A stretch of 64,000 bases of DNA from Diplodia intermedia (Eukaryota; Ascomycota; Dothideomycetes; Botryosphaeriales; Botryosphaeriaceae). Position 1 is the first letter of the stretch; every line of letters starts with the position of its first letter. Position numbers and translations under genes: made by a program. The stretch is from contig JAKEKT010000140.1 in assembly GCA_021495925.1 (NCBI GenBank), positions 1 to 64,000 of the forward strand, in the 5' to 3' direction. The notes beneath the pieces were generated by a model. The model worked only from the letters and a program-made list of their open reading frames with translations. It did not search any database and was not told the DNA's origin. This document shows positions 10,887-22,072 of this stretch, one piece after another.

Positions 10887-11930
10887 ATGGCGAACTCCTT
10901 CGGCTGGACTCCGAGCCGCAACCAAGACATTTCCTTTGAAGACGGTCTAGCTCTCATCGACGCCTTTTATGAGGGCCCCAACCGCGATGCCCTACCCGGA
11001 ACTATGATGCCGCCGTCGATCTCCCCACCGCTTCCCGATGCCACCCAAGCAGCCGGACTTGCTCAAACCATCGATGAGGCCAGGACCGCCGCCGCCATCG
11101 CCCAGCTGCCTGATTCTCCCGTTGACCGCAGTATTACCAACAAGCGTCCAATCCTGCCCTCCTCTCCGCCCCAGCAAGAAAATCCTCAGTGGCAGCCAAA
11201 CTGGACTGCCGGGCTGCCTCCATCCTTCACAAGCCCGCCGAACACCACCAATGCACCGCCTCCCTCACCTGCAACCGGCTTCTTAGCCACAAATCAGTCC
11301 TTTTCCTTCCCGGTTGCGTCACATATCAAGTCCAGTCCTCCAGCACAGATGCCAAGAATCACCCCGCCAAGCGCATTCGCACGGGAGGATGATTCGCCTA
11401 CCGTGACCACGTCCAAGGCTGGCTCATCTTCCCTCGCCACCTCCAAGAACACCTCGCCTGATCTCTCCACTCCAAAGATCGACTCGCCCATCCTGACCGC
11501 GACACCCATCTCGATCAGCGCTCCCGCTTTTCCGAAAACCCCCATACCTCTGCCTACATCATCCGCAGAGACCAAGATTCACGTTCCGATTCTTTCGGCT
11601 GGCACTGGCGCTCGCCCATCCTCCGTCGCGAAAGAGAACAAGAACCCGAGCAGCAAGGCCCTGAAGAAGAAGGCGACGGACAGTCCGGGCAGCGCGTCGG
11701 CTCCGCGCTCGGTCAAGAAGCTGCGCTGCGTCCGCTGCGTAAAGCAGCACGGCGCGTGTGATCTCGACACAAAGCACCCGTGCTCACGCTGTGCGAAGGC
11801 GAAGGTGGCGCCGGAGGAATGCGTGCCGAGGGACTACAGTAAGCGGCGTTCATCCACACCTGCCGTAGGACCTGCCGTAGGACCTGCTGTAGGACCTGCT
11901 GTAGGTGCAAAGGTGCCCGCGGCTGATTGA
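10887..11930 (+). CDS. Ser/Pro-rich protein with C-terminal Zn2Cys6-like cluster
   Basis: Single-exon gene of 347 residues. The first ~270 residues are low complexity, rich in Pro, Ser, Thr and Ala, with a short acidic start. Near the C-terminus is a six-cysteine array, C281-X2-C284-X6-C291-X7-C299-X2-C302-X9-C312, with basic residues (KKLR before it, SKRR after it). The spacing fits the fungal binuclear Zn2Cys6 DNA-binding domain, although in most such regulators it is N-terminal. No fungal transcription-factor middle homology region is visible, and the protein is short for that class. It ends in a GPAV repeat encoded by four 12-bp units. It could be a small DNA-binding regulator or a Zn-cluster protein with another role. 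Confidence 0.75.
   Translation: MANSFGWTPSRNQDISFEDGLALIDAFYEGPNRDALPGTMMPPSISPPLPDATQAAGLAQTIDEARTAAAIAQLPDSPVDRSITNKRPILPSSPPQQENPQWQPNWTAGLPPSFTSPPNTTNAPPPSPATGFLATNQSFSFPVASHIKSSPPAQMPRITPPSAFAREDDSPTVTTSKAGSSSLATSKNTSPDLSTPKIDSPILTATPISISAPAFPKTPIPLPTSSAETKIHVPILSAGTGARPSSVAKENKNPSSKALKKKATDSPGSASAPRSVKKLRCVRCVKQHGACDLDTKHPCSRCAKAKVAPEECVPRDYSKRRSSTPAVGPAVGPAVGPAVGAKVPAAD
11859..11906 (+). repeat. Four tandem 12-bp coding repeats (Pro-Ala-Val-Gly)
   Basis: Units of CCTGCYGTAGGW occur four times in a row, in frame, encoding PAVG x4 just before the end of the Zn-cluster protein. The units differ only at third codon positions, so the array looks recently expanded. Confidence 0.9.
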
Positions 11931-12496
11931 GAAAGAGGATTACAAGGTGTAATTGGATTGAGTCGGGGTATCCAAATTCCAAAAAGTCGGAGAAAGCAGT
12001 GCGTGTGGTATCATGACGATGAACGGAAAGCCTCCTATGTAAGGTCTTGCATCAAGAGAACGGCGTTTACTGGGCGCAGAGAAGTCTAGTCGTAGATGGG
12101 GTTTGCTCTGCATGTTCAAACTTAAAACGGGAAGGGATTATTTCGATTTCTGAGCATGGCTTTCTTTTTGTTCTCTTCGGCCTGTATACTGTCCTTTTTC
12201 TCTTTTCCTTTTCTTTCTCAGCCGAACGGCTCAGGACTTGCGATTCATCATCGTATGCCAATCATAGCTTCTGCTGCATAGATATCTTGTACGATACCCA
12301 CAAAAAACTATGCTTCCTATTACCTGCTCAGATAGGCTACGGAATGTGCCATGACACTCTCTCATTCGAAAAAAAAAAGAAAAAAGACAAGGCACACTGC
12401 ATCCATCAACTTTCATCCGCATTTCAAAAAACCAAAGGCTAAACTAACTAGGTACATCCACGCAATACATGACCTACCCCGCAACAACATTCCCAC
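11931..12496. other. Convergent intergenic region
   Basis: 3' flanks of the Zn-cluster gene and the histidine phosphatase. It is AT-richer than its neighbours, with an A-rich tract near 12369-12387. No gene recognised. Confidence 0.5.
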
Positions 12497-13795
12497 CTAC
12501 GCAACCCCGCTCGACGCCGCCGCCGCCGCCGTCGGATCGACCGCGCACGTCGGCGCCGTGGTGGGCGGGTCGACGGCGGACGGCGGCGCGGGGCCGGGGC
12601 GGGTCTCGGCGCGGACGAGGACGGGGACGACGGCGCCGGTGAGGAGGGCGAAGTCGCGGTGGCCGACGGCGGCGAGGACGGCGCGGATGGAGCCCGAGTG
12701 GCTGGTGAGGGAGACGAAGGTGGCCGCCGGGTCGTGGGCGAAGACGTCGTCGAGGAGGGTCTTGAGGCGGGCGATTTGCGCTGTCATGTCGTCGTCGTTG
12801 TTGGGACGGGGTCAGTCGGCGTTCTTTTCTTTTCTTTTTTTTTTTACTCCCTGGGTAAAATCGGTCCCTTGTAAGGGTCCCGAGGTTTTGGCTTACCGGT
12901 CGACGACTCGCGCAGCGTCGCGCTCCACAGCTCGTCGTCCTCGGCGAAGCCCGGCTCGATGTCCCACCCGGGGTAGTTCTCGCGGATCCACGTCCTGGAG
13001 CTGCGGCGGTCGCACGTGTGCAGGCCCAGCGACTCGCGCAGCAGCTCCTTGACGACGGGCCTGAACGGGCGGTCCGCCGGCAGCAGCTTCGCCTCGTCGA
13101 GGCCGCCGAACGTGAGGTTCGCCGTGGCCAGGCACCTGGCGAGCGGCGAGACGTAGTAGCTCTCGGGCGCGGGGATGGCGACGGCCGGGTCGCCGAGGGC
13201 GGCGGCCCAGAACGCGTGCGCGACGAGCGCCTGGTCGACGCCGGCCTGCGTGAGGCGCGCGTCGGCCCACGTGCTCGTGCCGTTGCCGTCGAGCAGGCTC
13301 CAGTGGCAGTCCCACGCCGGCGTGCCGTAGTAGGCTTCGGCGACGTTGTGGTCGCCCTCGCCGTGGCGGCCCATGATGAGCACCTTGTACTGCACCGTGC
13401 CGTTCGCCGACGCGTTGCGGTTCAGCTCCGACACGTGGTGGGCGAAGCGCTGCCACTGCGTCTTCTGGCCGGTGGGGTCGAAGGCTGCATCGCTGGGGTA
13501 GGTGCGGTTTATGAGGCCAAGATTGACCTTGGTCTGATTATTGTTTGGGGAGTGAGAAGGGGCTAGCGCGTGGGGAGACGGACAGTCGGACGCTCAGGTG
13601 CTGAGGCGTCGACAGACGTACGTAGTCAAAGGTGCTCGGATCCGTGGCCGGGTCATCTTGAAGGAAATATCCGGTGACAGTGGTGTAGTTGATGTGCGAT
13701 GTGTTCGATGACACGTACGATTGCGTTGCCTCGCCCATGCTGAATAGGAGGACCAGCAAGACGGTAGTAAAGAAAAGAAAAGGACTGGTTGACAT
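12497..13795 (-). CDS. Secreted histidine phosphatase (phosphoglycerate-mutase-like)
   Basis: Branch-1 histidine phosphatase superfamily member, probably an exported phosphomonoesterase; the substrate is unknown. Three exons, 13795-13622, 13533-12897 and 12780-12497, give 364 residues, with phases matching at both introns (88 and 116 nt, the second with a CTGAC branch). Residues 1-24 form a clear signal peptide (hydrophobic FLFFTTVLLVLLFSM) and Asn-X-Ser/Thr sites follow. The catalytic RHG is at 114-116 (GRHGEGDHN), the SPLARC segment follows, and the second histidine is in TSHSGS. The last ~35 residues are a Pro/Ala/Thr-rich tail encoded by GC-rich repeats and have no family counterpart I recognise. 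Similar fungal proteins are related to yeast PMU1. Confidence 0.85.
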
Positions 13796-14368
13796 GTTGG
13801 TAGAAATTCACGGGACTTGGAGGGAACAGGGACGGAATGACGCCGTGCGATCTGAGCAATCCGGCTGGCAAAGGGCAGCAGGAGGGCTTATGAGCGAACC
13901 TACACGACTGTCCTGATATTCCAAGCGAAACCCCGCCGACGTAAATTAAGAGCTCGACGCAGCTCTAGCATGGTAGAGGTGCGGTTGAATAGGCGGCATG
14001 GTCAGGTGCATGCGACAGGTGTTGAGTCGCGGACGGCCCGAAGCCAATGGCTCAGGAACGTGATCTCGGCAGCCCGCGCCACAGCTGTGCAATCGTCGAA
14101 ACGTGCCTTGCAGCGGGGCATCTCCTTCCGCAGCTAAATTTCTGGTATCTTGCTAGGAGGCAGAGAAGCATGACAGCCATCCAAACTCTGCTTCTAATAG
14201 TGTATCGCGACTCTACTTCGAGCGCATTCCTTCCTACAGGAGCCACCACGTCATCCGATACTTTTTATGGGCTGTAGCTAGCCCAACCTCCCGCCTAACG
14301 CCTGACATGCTGATATCATGAGAACCAAGAGTGAAAAAGACTTCAGCAAGAACCCCTTCAACAGCCGT
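13796..14368. other. Intergenic region
   Basis: Promoter side of the histidine phosphatase and 3' flank of eIF3i. Only short random ORFs; nothing else recognised. Confidence 0.5.
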
Positions 14369-15625
14369 TTACAAGTTCGCCTGCTCCCTCTCCCTCTCGA
14401 CCTCGTACAGGAAATCAAAGTACGGCTTGTCGAAATGGTGCACGCGCACGTAACCGTCCTCACCACCCGAGCAGTACGCCGTACCCTTGGGGTGCACAGC
14501 AATGTAGTTAAGCGGTCCGAAATGGCCGCGCACACGACCGATCTCCTCCTCGAAAATCTTGTGGTAGAAACGGGCCTCGAATTTACCCTGGCGAGACGAC
14601 GTGGTCGTGACATCCATGGCAGCCTGGCCACCACCAAGGATAACGTAGTCTTTGACAGGCGTGATGGCAGCGCTGTTCAGCGGCGTATCGGCAACGTACG
14701 TGTGGAGAACCTGCAGGTCGTCCGTGGAAATGAGCTGCAAAAAGAGCCGCGTTAATGTTCATCCTTCAAGCGTCTTGTGGTGCAGAAAAGTACTGACCTT
14801 AGCGTTCTTGTCCTTGCCTGCGGTGATGAAGTAGGTCCTGTCGGCAGACCACTGCAGGTCCGTAATCTGCGTGTCGATCTCGTGGGCCTCAATCATGTTC
14901 AGAAGATCGCCGGTCTGCCATCCAGGTTAGCATACCGGACCTCGTGCCTTCGCAGTCCACCATGCTCACCTTGGCATCAAACTGCGAAACGGTGCCGTCC
15001 TCGTGGCCGGAAATGATGTACTTGGCGCCGTAGCTGAAGCCAGCGACGGTGGCCTTGCTCTCCTCGCAGAGAATCCTAAGGCGCCTCTCGTCCGTCTGCT
15101 CCGCGTCGACGTCCGGGTTGATGTCGTAAACGACAATGGTGGAAAGGTGGCCGGAGCGCTTCTCCGTCACGCCGAGCAGCTGGCGGCCGTCGGGCGAGAA
15201 CTCGACGCGCTTGATGGACGTATCAAACTCCCAGGTCTTGAGCATGCGGCCGGTCTTGACCTCCCACAGGCGCATGGTGTTATCCGCACCACCCGTCGCG
15301 AGCAGCGTAGAGTCCAGGTTCACGTCGACGGTCCATAGCGCACCGACGTGGCCGTGGTAGGTTCCAAGACGCTCGCCGTTGGCGCTGAACCAGGCGCACA
15401 CGACGTGATCCTTGGAGACGGAGAAGATGATGTCGCCATCGGGGTTGAATCTGGTGGGGTCGGGGTCAGTTTCGCGGTGCGCGAGCGGGCAGTGTGCGTG
15501 CAAAAGCGTACTTTACTTGGGTAAGGGCACGTTCCTAGGCTGCGCGTCAGTACCGGGTCGCATATGCCTGCTTCGAGCGGACCTGGGTGAGAGCTTACAT
15601 GGCCGGAAAGCAAGATGGGTCTCAT
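14369..15625 (-). CDS. TIF34: Eukaryotic translation initiation factor 3 subunit i
   Basis: WD40 beta-propeller subunit of eIF3, acting in 43S preinitiation complex assembly and scanning in the cytosol. Five exons: 15625-15599, 15534-15512, 15450-14970, 14914-14798, 14734-14369, giving 337 residues, the normal family length. Exon 1 encodes MRPILLSGH and the 23-nt exon 2 ERALTQV, the strongly conserved N-terminus. Characteristic segments follow: FSVSKDHVVCAWFS, LATGGADNTMRLW, YIISGHEDGTV, ITAGKDKNAK and a C-terminal CSGGEDGYVRVH repeat ending near the stop. Introns are 55-64 nt. The ATG at 15625 sits in a CCCACCATG context. Confidence 0.95.
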
Positions 15626-16079
15626 GGTGGGCAACTGGTGTGGAGGTGTGCTTGTGCGGGCTGCTCGCCTTCAAATGTCGACGCCCGCGCCGAAGTGGGT
15701 GGGATTTCGCCGGCTGTGCGCACAGGCCACACTGCCGGAGTCATGCCGGCCCTCCGCCACCGTCCACGGCATCAAAATGAGTGAGGATGAGTGAGAATGA
15801 CGATTCCTTCAAAGCATGCTTTTCTGCCTGAAGCTTTGACTCACGTCCCATGTCGACTCACGGCGTCCAGGCCATTTGCTTGCGCCCACAATACTTGAAT
15901 TTGCACGTAATTGATTTTGTTCTGTTTAGGCTTGGTATCTACAGAGATTCCGCCGGCTCGCCAACTCTCCAGGTCATCCAAATGATGGAAATTGCTCATA
16001 TACACCCATTTCGCCGTGCTGAACACCTCTCTAAGTCGTTACACCCACCACATCGCGTCTAGTCCCCATCCGTGGCGGC
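15626..16079. other. Intergenic region
   Basis: Between the eIF3i start and the isocitrate dehydrogenase stop, both on the minus strand. It holds the eIF3i promoter; no gene or repeat seen. Confidence 0.5.
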
Positions 16080-17777
16080 TTACAACTTCTCCTTGAGTTG
16101 CTGCTTCAACCTCCTTTCAACGGCATCGAGGTAGCCGTTGGTGGTGACGTACGAGTCCCTGTCCTTCTTACCGCAGGCAATGGCCAGATCCTTGGTCATA
16201 ATTCCGTCAACATCGACGGTGTCGACGCAGGCCTTCTCGAGGGCCTCGGCGAAGGCAACGACGTCGGGGGTACCATCGAGCTCTCCACGCTTGGCCAGAC
16301 CACGGGTCCAGGCGAAGATGGAGGCAATGGGGTTGGTGCTAGTCTCTTTGCCCTTCTGGTGCTCGCGGAAGTGGCGAGTGACAGTTCCGTGCGCAGCCTC
16401 CGACTCGAAGGTCTTGCCGTCGGGGGTGATGAGGACCGAGGTCATGAGACCCAGGCTGCCGAAACCTTGAGCCACGATATCAGACTGAACGTCACCGTCG
16501 TAGTCTGTTGAATGTTAGCGCGAGCCAGCGCTCTACGAGTTACAATCACTTACTCTTGAGAGCAGCGACGAAGCCACCTTCGCTCTTGACCATCTGAGCG
16601 ACCATGTCGTCGATGAGACGGTGCTCGTACCAGATCTTCTTGGCATCAAATTCCGACTTGTAGTCCTTCTCATAAATCTCTTGGAAGATGTCCTTGAAGC
16701 GACCGTCGTACTTCTTCAGGATGGTGTTCTTGGTGCTCATGTACAGAGGCATGTTCTTGGAAAGAGCATATTTGAAGCAGGCGTGGGCAAAGCCAGAAAT
16801 GGACTCGGTAGTGTTGTACTGGGTCTGAGCGACACCGCCGCCGTTGGGGAAGTCGTAGACCTTGATGGTCTCGGGCTTGCCGCCCTTGGGGGTGAAGACC
16901 ATCTCGAGGGTACCCTCGCCCTCAATGACGCGGTCCTTAGCGCGGTACTGGTCACCGAAGGCGTGGCGACCGATGATGATCGGCTGCTTCCAACCCGGTA
17001 CAAGGCGAGGAATGCGGGGGATAACAATGGGCTCGCGGAACACGGTGCCGCCGAGAATGTTCCTGATGGTACCATTGGGCGACAGCCACATCTTCTTGAG
17101 GTTGAACTCCTTGACACGGGCTTCATCGGGGGTGATGGTGGCGCACTTCACACCAACCGAGTACTTCTGGATGGCCTCAGCAGCATCCACGGTGACCTGG
17201 TCGTTGGTCTCATCACGGTAGAGAATTCCCTAGCTCCTTATCAGCTACCCCGCTCTTGTCACTGCAGCTGCCATTGTACGCACCAAGTCGTAGTACTTGA
17301 GGTCGACGTCAAGGTAACTAGAAGTTGGTCAGGAGCTGCCGCGGACAGTATTGAGCGTTTATGCGGTACTCACGGGTGGATGAACTGTATTGCGTGGAAT
17401 CGTCAGTCTCCTTGCCTTGCCATGGTCTGCGCAGCGGGCCTTACCTTGTCCTTGATGGTCTGCCAGATAATCCTGGTCATCTCATCGCCGTCCAGCTCGA
17501 CGACGGGGTTCTTGACCTGGATCTTCTTGGCGGTCGCCATGGTTCTGGTCTGGCCTGAGAAACCTAGCGCAACGGGGGCAGCGAAGCTGGTCTGGTTGGC
17601 GGAGAAGAGGGTAGAGGCGAGACGGGAGCTCGGAGTGGCGCTGATGGCGGACTTCGCGGCTGGACGGGTGGCGCTGAAGGAAGAGAAGGCCCTAGGGACG
17701 GCGGGATAACGGGAGGCAGGGACAGCGCAGCGGAAAGCCCTGGTGGCAGTGCTGGCGGAGAAGGTGGAAGGGCGCAT
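16080..17777 (-). CDS. NADP-dependent isocitrate dehydrogenase, mitochondrial form
   Basis: Converts isocitrate to 2-oxoglutarate with formation of NADPH. Five exons: 17777-17445, 17384-17374 (only 11 nt), 17317-17284, 17229-16554, 16504-16080, giving 492 residues. The core starts at KIQVKNPVVELDGDEMTRIIW and carries all landmarks of the homodimeric NADP enzyme, including NYDGDVQSD and the AAHGTVTRHFREH cofactor segment. Residues 1-79 are rich in Ser, Ala and Arg and look like a mitochondrial presequence. Met80, ATG at 17540-17538 in good context, is a plausible second start for a cytosolic isoform. The C-terminus ends KEKL, which is not a canonical peroxisomal signal. Introns are 49-60 nt. 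Confidence 0.95.
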
Positions 17778-19676
17778 GATGGGCTAAAAAGAGCGCAATG
17801 ACGGGGGAACGGGCGGCTATTGAACGATATCCGACACCAGGGTCCAGCGCACGCGGCAATGGCACGCAGCGAGGGGCAGATAGCGGGTTCAGGCCTCGGG
17901 AAAGGTCACACAGCGTGGGATGGCGGAGCTGTTGTCGGCTTGCGCAAGAGGCTCCTAGCGCGGTCGAGCGGCGGGCAGGTGCAATTGGCCGAGGTAGCTT
18001 GCGGCTAAAGAGAGCTCGACTTGGGGCGCGGAGTGTTTGCCGGGCGGCGACGCGAGGGGATGGCGAAGAATGCGCGGCGCTTGGTGTTTATGACTGAGAT
18101 CGCATCTGCTCGAGCTGCGCGATACAAAAATGTTTAAGCTTTCGACACCCATCCGATCCCGGAGCTGTCTGTTCCATGACGCCGCACGTCGGCGGAGGTG
18201 TCCGCTCCGCCGCCCCGCGCTCAGGCCTCACACACGCCGCCGGCGGAAACAACCCACCACGCGACGCCTGGCACCATCCTCGTCCCGCTCTAACACGACG
18301 TCGCTCACGCTGTGCTCGTCATCCTGGAATCGTGGACTCATACATATGCTTTTGCGCCAGTGTTCTGGCTCACAGGAGCCCAATCGTGCCTCCGTACCGT
18401 TCCTGCCTGATTTCGCATCCGACTCCAATTCTCGGCAACTCGCCAATGAGTGGCGTTTGACACGGGGATCGAGCATTTTCCAGCCTGAAGAGCGCTTCCT
18501 AGTGCCCTTAGCATCCACTGGCAATCACCAGGGTATCGGCGGACGAGGCCGATCTATCGGCTGAGCAGCCGGTGCATGTCATCGGAATAAGTAATATTTG
18601 AACCGCATCGGCATGGCATCCGAACTGCCCAACTGTCCAAGCAGGTTTTGTGAGTCACAACGGAAATACCAAAGAAAGGCGAACCATCAGTCTACACTGA
18701 AGATCGACTTGAACGAGTATCCAATAACACTGCTCTAATCTTATCCATTGGACTCTCATCCCTACAACAGAAGAGGATGGCATGCTGAAGACCACATCTG
18801 TGTTCCAGCCAACAATAACAAAGTAAGCTAAGCAAATGATCTACGGAACTATCGTGGAGGGTAAATCCCCGGCCTAGAGCATGCTCTAGTTTCAACGTTC
18901 TTCATCTTTTTTGAGATATGATTGACCAGGCGATCCGGCAAAGGTTCGTCAAGCGGGGAAACTGGGTGCATTAGGCGCTGAGATGATCATGAGGGGTGAG
19001 TTATTCGGACCTGCCTTCGCCAACTCACTGCCTGGAAAACGATCGATGTATCGAATGAATCAGCGTTCGACGCCCACATACGGACCCGTGATATGCATGG
19101 CTCACCAAGGTGTTGGAAATGAAAATCACGTGAGGGCACATGCAGAGAAGAACTTTCGATAGACAGGAACGCACATCTGGTACGCGGCTTCGAACACGAC
19201 CAGTTGGGCGATTCCAACGGCCAACAACGGCGGGATGACGTAGCTTGACGGCAGCCGAGAAGCATGTGAGCAATGGCCGACAAGCTCTGGGCAACGTGCT
19301 CTTCCCCGCCCAAAATCGATCTCCGCTTCTCCAGCGCACCAATGACCCGCTTGACCCATCGGCTACGTTGGTCATGTCACTTCCCGCGACATCTATTGGC
19401 TTCGCGTTCGGATTCTGCTTGCTCTGGACAAGCATCTCACGCAGGGGACAAAGAAGCGAATAACTCTTCACAGATTCCATGCGAGCAACCGCCAAGCATG
19501 CCTAATCTGCCTCTCCCCATTCGCTCGTCCCTGGCCGGGGAGCCGGTCTTTGCAGCCTCGACTCCGCTCACACCCTTGTTGGATGCGCGCCGTGTCTTTG
19601 GCCGCAGCTTTCCACCCCGCTACAAAAAGGTGGGAAGTCGCTGCGTCCCGTCATCCTTCAACTGCAGAAGAACACC
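17778..19676. other. Divergent intergenic region, 1.9 kb
   Basis: Shared upstream region of the isocitrate dehydrogenase (-) and PhoD-like (+) genes. The ORFs at 18130-18564 (+) and 19025-19495 (-) lack any domain signature or credible context. No repeat seen. Confidence 0.45.
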
Positions 19677-22072
19677 ATGAAGCTTCACACGTTCGTTGTT
19701 CTCGGCTCGATTGGCACCGCGGCTGCCCGGTATACCGCCAATTTAAACTACGACTCTCCGTCGGCCCACCACCCGTTTCTCGGCATCTCCCTGTACAAGG
19801 TAGTTCGCCGGCATGACACGGCCATTCGGTCCATTGGTGCATCAGCCCTGAACTTCACGCATGGCGTCGCCTCTGGCGACCCTTATGCCGACTCGGTGAT
19901 CCTATGGACTCGCGTCTCTCCCGAGTATGACAACAACAAGAGCAATGGTGATCCCAACGCTATGGTACCGTTTGACAATGCAGAAGCGACTAACGCATCC
20001 ACCAGCCACCGTGTCGGGAACCGTGCCACTATTCAATCACGACATGCAAGAATACGGTAGCTACATCTTGCAGCATTGAGCTTCGGAAAGAGCGCTTACG
20101 AGTCATCCAGTGCGCATTTCCACGGCTCCCGTGTGCGTGGATTTCAACGTGGCAACAGACCGGAACATGAAGCATGTCGTCACTTCGGGCCAGGCTTACA
20201 CCTCTTCAGATATTGACTGGACCATCAAGGTAGCACCAGCCTCGAATCGTTAAACTGCCAGCTCACGGATTCTAGGTCGAAGCCACAGGCCTAAAGCCTT
20301 TCACGCAGTACTTCTACCAGTTCGTAGTCTGCGACTCAGACAATGCCAGCCCGGTTGGCCGGACCAAGACTGCCCCAGCCCCTGACGATGATGTTTCGGA
20401 GCTCTCCGTGGCCGTCTATTCGTGCTCAAACTACCGTGAGTCTTTGCATCATTATTCTTTGACTGAATGAAAGAACACTGACTTTATCTCAGCCTTCGGT
20501 TTCTTCAACGCCTTTGGAAATTCCGTGCGAAAGGACTCCGTAGACTATGTCCTGCATTTGGGCGATTTCATCTACGAGTATGCTGAAGGTGCCTACGGCT
20601 GGGGCTGGGCCATTGATAGGGTTTCTCAACCCAACAAGGAGATCCGCACGCTCTATGACTACCGCAAAAGGCATGCATCCTACCGTGCTGATCGCGACGC
20701 AACCTTGAGTTTTGCAAGCTATGCCTGGATTCCGGTCTGGGACGACCATGGTGAGTTTCGACGCCGAGATTGAATTGTACAGTGCTAATCAATTGTCCTC
20801 AGAGGTGGGAGACAACACCTGGCGCGATGGCATGGCCGATCATAACAACACCGAAGATTCCTTCATTCAAGACGGACTTGCTGATGGCGGTGCCGGCTTA
20901 ACATTCGACCAAAGAAAGATGAACGCCGTGCGCGCGGTACGTGCCGCAACATAAACCCATCCGCCGAACCTAGCTAATACATGGCAAAGTATTTTGAGTG
21001 GATGCCCATACGCCAGGTCGAAATGGATGATAACCTCCGCATTTGGCGGTCGTTCTCCCTCGGCAACCTCGTGGATATCATCATGCTCGACACTCGGCAG
21101 TACGACAGATCGGTCACAGATCTTTACTGGAACACCGAGTATATCCATGAGATCCAGAACGACGCAGGAAGGTCACTCATGGGGAGTCGCCAGGAGAATT
21201 GGTCAGTATCCTTCTAGCGGATGTCCCTTCTTTCACTAACATCTGCAGGTTCTACAATCAACTCACGAAATCCAAAAACCGTGGAGCTGCATGGCGTCTG
21301 ATCGGATCTCAGATCGTCTTCTCACGCCTCAACCAATCCACCACTGGGGGTGTTGATGATCCTGTATGTCTAACTTTGTGATGAGTTGAAAAGCCACTAA
21401 CGTTGCCCTCAATCTCCAGTATAACATGGATGCCTGGGATGGGTACCAGGCCAATCGCAACCGCACGTTCCAACATCTCTACAACAACAATATCACTAAT
21501 AATATTGTCATGGCCGGAGACAGCCACATGTCCTGGGCCTCAGACCTCGTGTGGTTGGATGAGCACGACTACGATCCAGAGACAGGGGCTGGCTCAGTTG
21601 GAGTTGAATTCTCCGGCTCTGCAGTCAGCAGCCCTTGTCCGCATGGCCAGAATATAACAATCGATGTAGCGAACAAGAACAGTGCAGCTCTCGTCGCCGG
21701 AAACCGCGAGCTCCTCTGGCAAGACATGTATTACCGTGGATACTACGAACTAACTATAAGGCAAGCAAAATCCTCTGATCTCCTTCACACTTAGACTGAC
21801 AACGGCCGCTATATAGTCCGGAGGCCGTCCACGCCAAGTTTTATGGCATTCCCACGCTTGTCCAACGTACACCGCTGGAAGTGAGCCTGGCAAATTTCAC
21901 AGTCTTGCGGGATGCCAATGCTGTGCAGCGGCCTATTGCCGGTGGGGTCGTTGAAAGCGGAGCAGTGAAGTTTGGAGAAGTCCTCCAGACCAATTTGACG
22001 CACGACACGGCGACCGGAGAGTACTCTGTACACAACCTGTCGACATTCGGCTACAACCAGATCATTGACTAG
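19677..22072 (+). CDS. Secreted PhoD-like phosphatase/phosphodiesterase (alkaline phosphatase D)
   Basis: Metallophosphoesterase of the PhoD family, releasing phosphate from mono- or diesters, probably outside the cell. Ten exons: 19677-19947, 20006-20056, 20111-20229, 20276-20435, 20493-20750, 20803-20936, 20990-21201, 21249-21363, 21420-21760, 21817-22072, giving 638 residues with all phases consistent. An N-terminal signal peptide ends near AAA. The PhoD N-terminal segment (FTHGVASGDP, ILWTRVSP) precedes the metal-binding motifs LHLGDFIYEY, VWDDHE, MLDTRQYDR and MAGDSHMSW. Several N-glycosylation sites are present. Intron 9 (21761-21816) has a GC donor instead of GT. The density of nine introns is high for this window. 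Confidence 0.92.
21761..21816 (+). other. GC-AG intron in the PhoD-like gene
   Basis: The exon ends ...ATAAG and the intron begins GCAAGC and ends ATATAG; there is no usable GT near the junction. Splicing here restores the frame from ELTI to SPEAVHAKF. Confidence 0.75.

Noticed and set aside
16621..17709. 362-codon ORF on the + strand
   Set aside because: Exactly antisense to the isocitrate dehydrogenase exons and introns; a codon-bias shadow without domain features.
7634..22072. Phosphate-acquisition cluster (three phosphatase genes)
   Set aside because: The three belong to unrelated families, are scattered over 14 kb among housekeeping genes and show no shared regulatory motif.
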